Shown: in pieces, positions 6,485 to 6,539 of the stretch | Numbering within the stretch: position 1 is the stretch's first letter | Layout of the letters: the number at the start of each line of letters is the position of its first letter | Notes under the pieces: generated by a model | Seen by the model: only the letters and a program-made list of their open reading frames with translations | Database searches by the model: none | What the model was told of the DNA's origin: nothing | DNA from: Bacteroidales bacterium | Lineage (GTDB): Bacteria; Bacteroidota; Bacteroidia; Bacteroidales; UBA12077 | Length of the DNA: 6,539 nt | NCBI GenBank assembly: GCA_030600625.1 | Contig: JAUVLS010000077.1 | Span: 1 to 6,539 of the forward strand | Direction of reading: 5' to 3' | Program-made: the position numbers and the translations under genes

Positions 6485-6506
6485 CCTGCCTGTCGGCAAA
6501 GACAGG
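6485..6506. repeat. GC-rich palindromic intergenic repeat, element 2
   Basis: CCTGTC (6489-6494) pairs with GACAGG (6501-6506) around the loop GGCAAA. The left part, CCTGCCTGTCGG (6485-6496), matches 11 of 12 bases of element 1 read on the opposite strand, and both copies end in CAGG. The two elements are therefore inverted relative to each other and bracket about 155 bp. It is likely the same dispersed repeat family; no transposase gene lies in the window. Confidence 0.6.
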
Positions 6507-6539
6507 ATTTTAACCATTAATTAGATAATAAAAATGGGT

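Larger units (their letters stand above)
6203..6539. other. Intergenic region without a credible gene
   Basis: This 337-bp stretch up to the window edge has no open frame with coding character on either strand. The longest short frames I read are trivial (for example 18 codons from 6281, running through a GC-rich repeat, and 15 codons on the minus strand near 6514). It instead carries a series of hairpin-forming sequences and two GC-rich palindromic elements, listed separately. An ATG at 6534 could open a following gene, but only two codons are visible. Confidence 0.75.

Noticed and set aside
6307..6506. CRISPR array or tandem repeat array
   Set aside because: There are only two imperfect copies, inverted to each other and 155 bp apart, without regular spacers or cas genes.
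6534..6539. ATG-GGT at the window edge as the start of a next gene
   Set aside because: Only two codons are visible and no TAnnTTTG box lies just upstream; it cannot be supported.

Overview
The window looks like ordinary core chromosome of an AT-rich Bacteroidota bacterium. The gene order (NAD kinase, DUF6089-type outer-membrane proteins, isoprenyl transferase, BamA, two OmpH/Skp chaperones) is characteristic of that phylum. TAnnTTTG-type -7 promoter boxes and the lack of clear Shine-Dalgarno sequences before most starts agree with it. A Bacteroidales/Marinilabiliales-like member is plausible, but the genus cannot be fixed from this sequence.

Layout: bases 1-148 hold the 3' end of nadK, which lies below usual ORF length cut-offs. 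An AT-rich spacer follows with a perfect 12-bp palindrome and a good Bacteroidota-type promoter just before the next gene. Six genes then run on the plus strand with little or no spacing: two paralogous DUF6089-type beta-barrel proteins, uppS (which overlaps its upstream neighbour by 23 bp), bamA, and two tandem Skp/OmpH genes. A second promoter-like sequence lies in the 38-bp gap between the two skp genes. A textbook intrinsic terminator follows the second one. From 6203 to the end there is no credible gene. That stretch carries several hairpins and two GC-rich palindromic elements in inverted orientation about 155 bp apart.

How the genes work together: the cluster is a cell-envelope biogenesis operon. 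UppS makes the polyprenyl carrier used for peptidoglycan and surface glycans. The Skp-like chaperones keep unfolded outer-membrane proteins soluble in the periplasm. BamA inserts them into the outer membrane. The two DUF6089 proteins are predicted small outer-membrane barrels of unknown role and are likely BamA clients or envelope partners.

I found no previously undescribed system such as a defence island, mobile gene cluster or CRISPR array. The points most worth a second look are the inverted GC-rich intergenic repeats, an insertion with an internal repeat in the BamA barrel, and the tandem duplications of the DUF6089 and skp genes.
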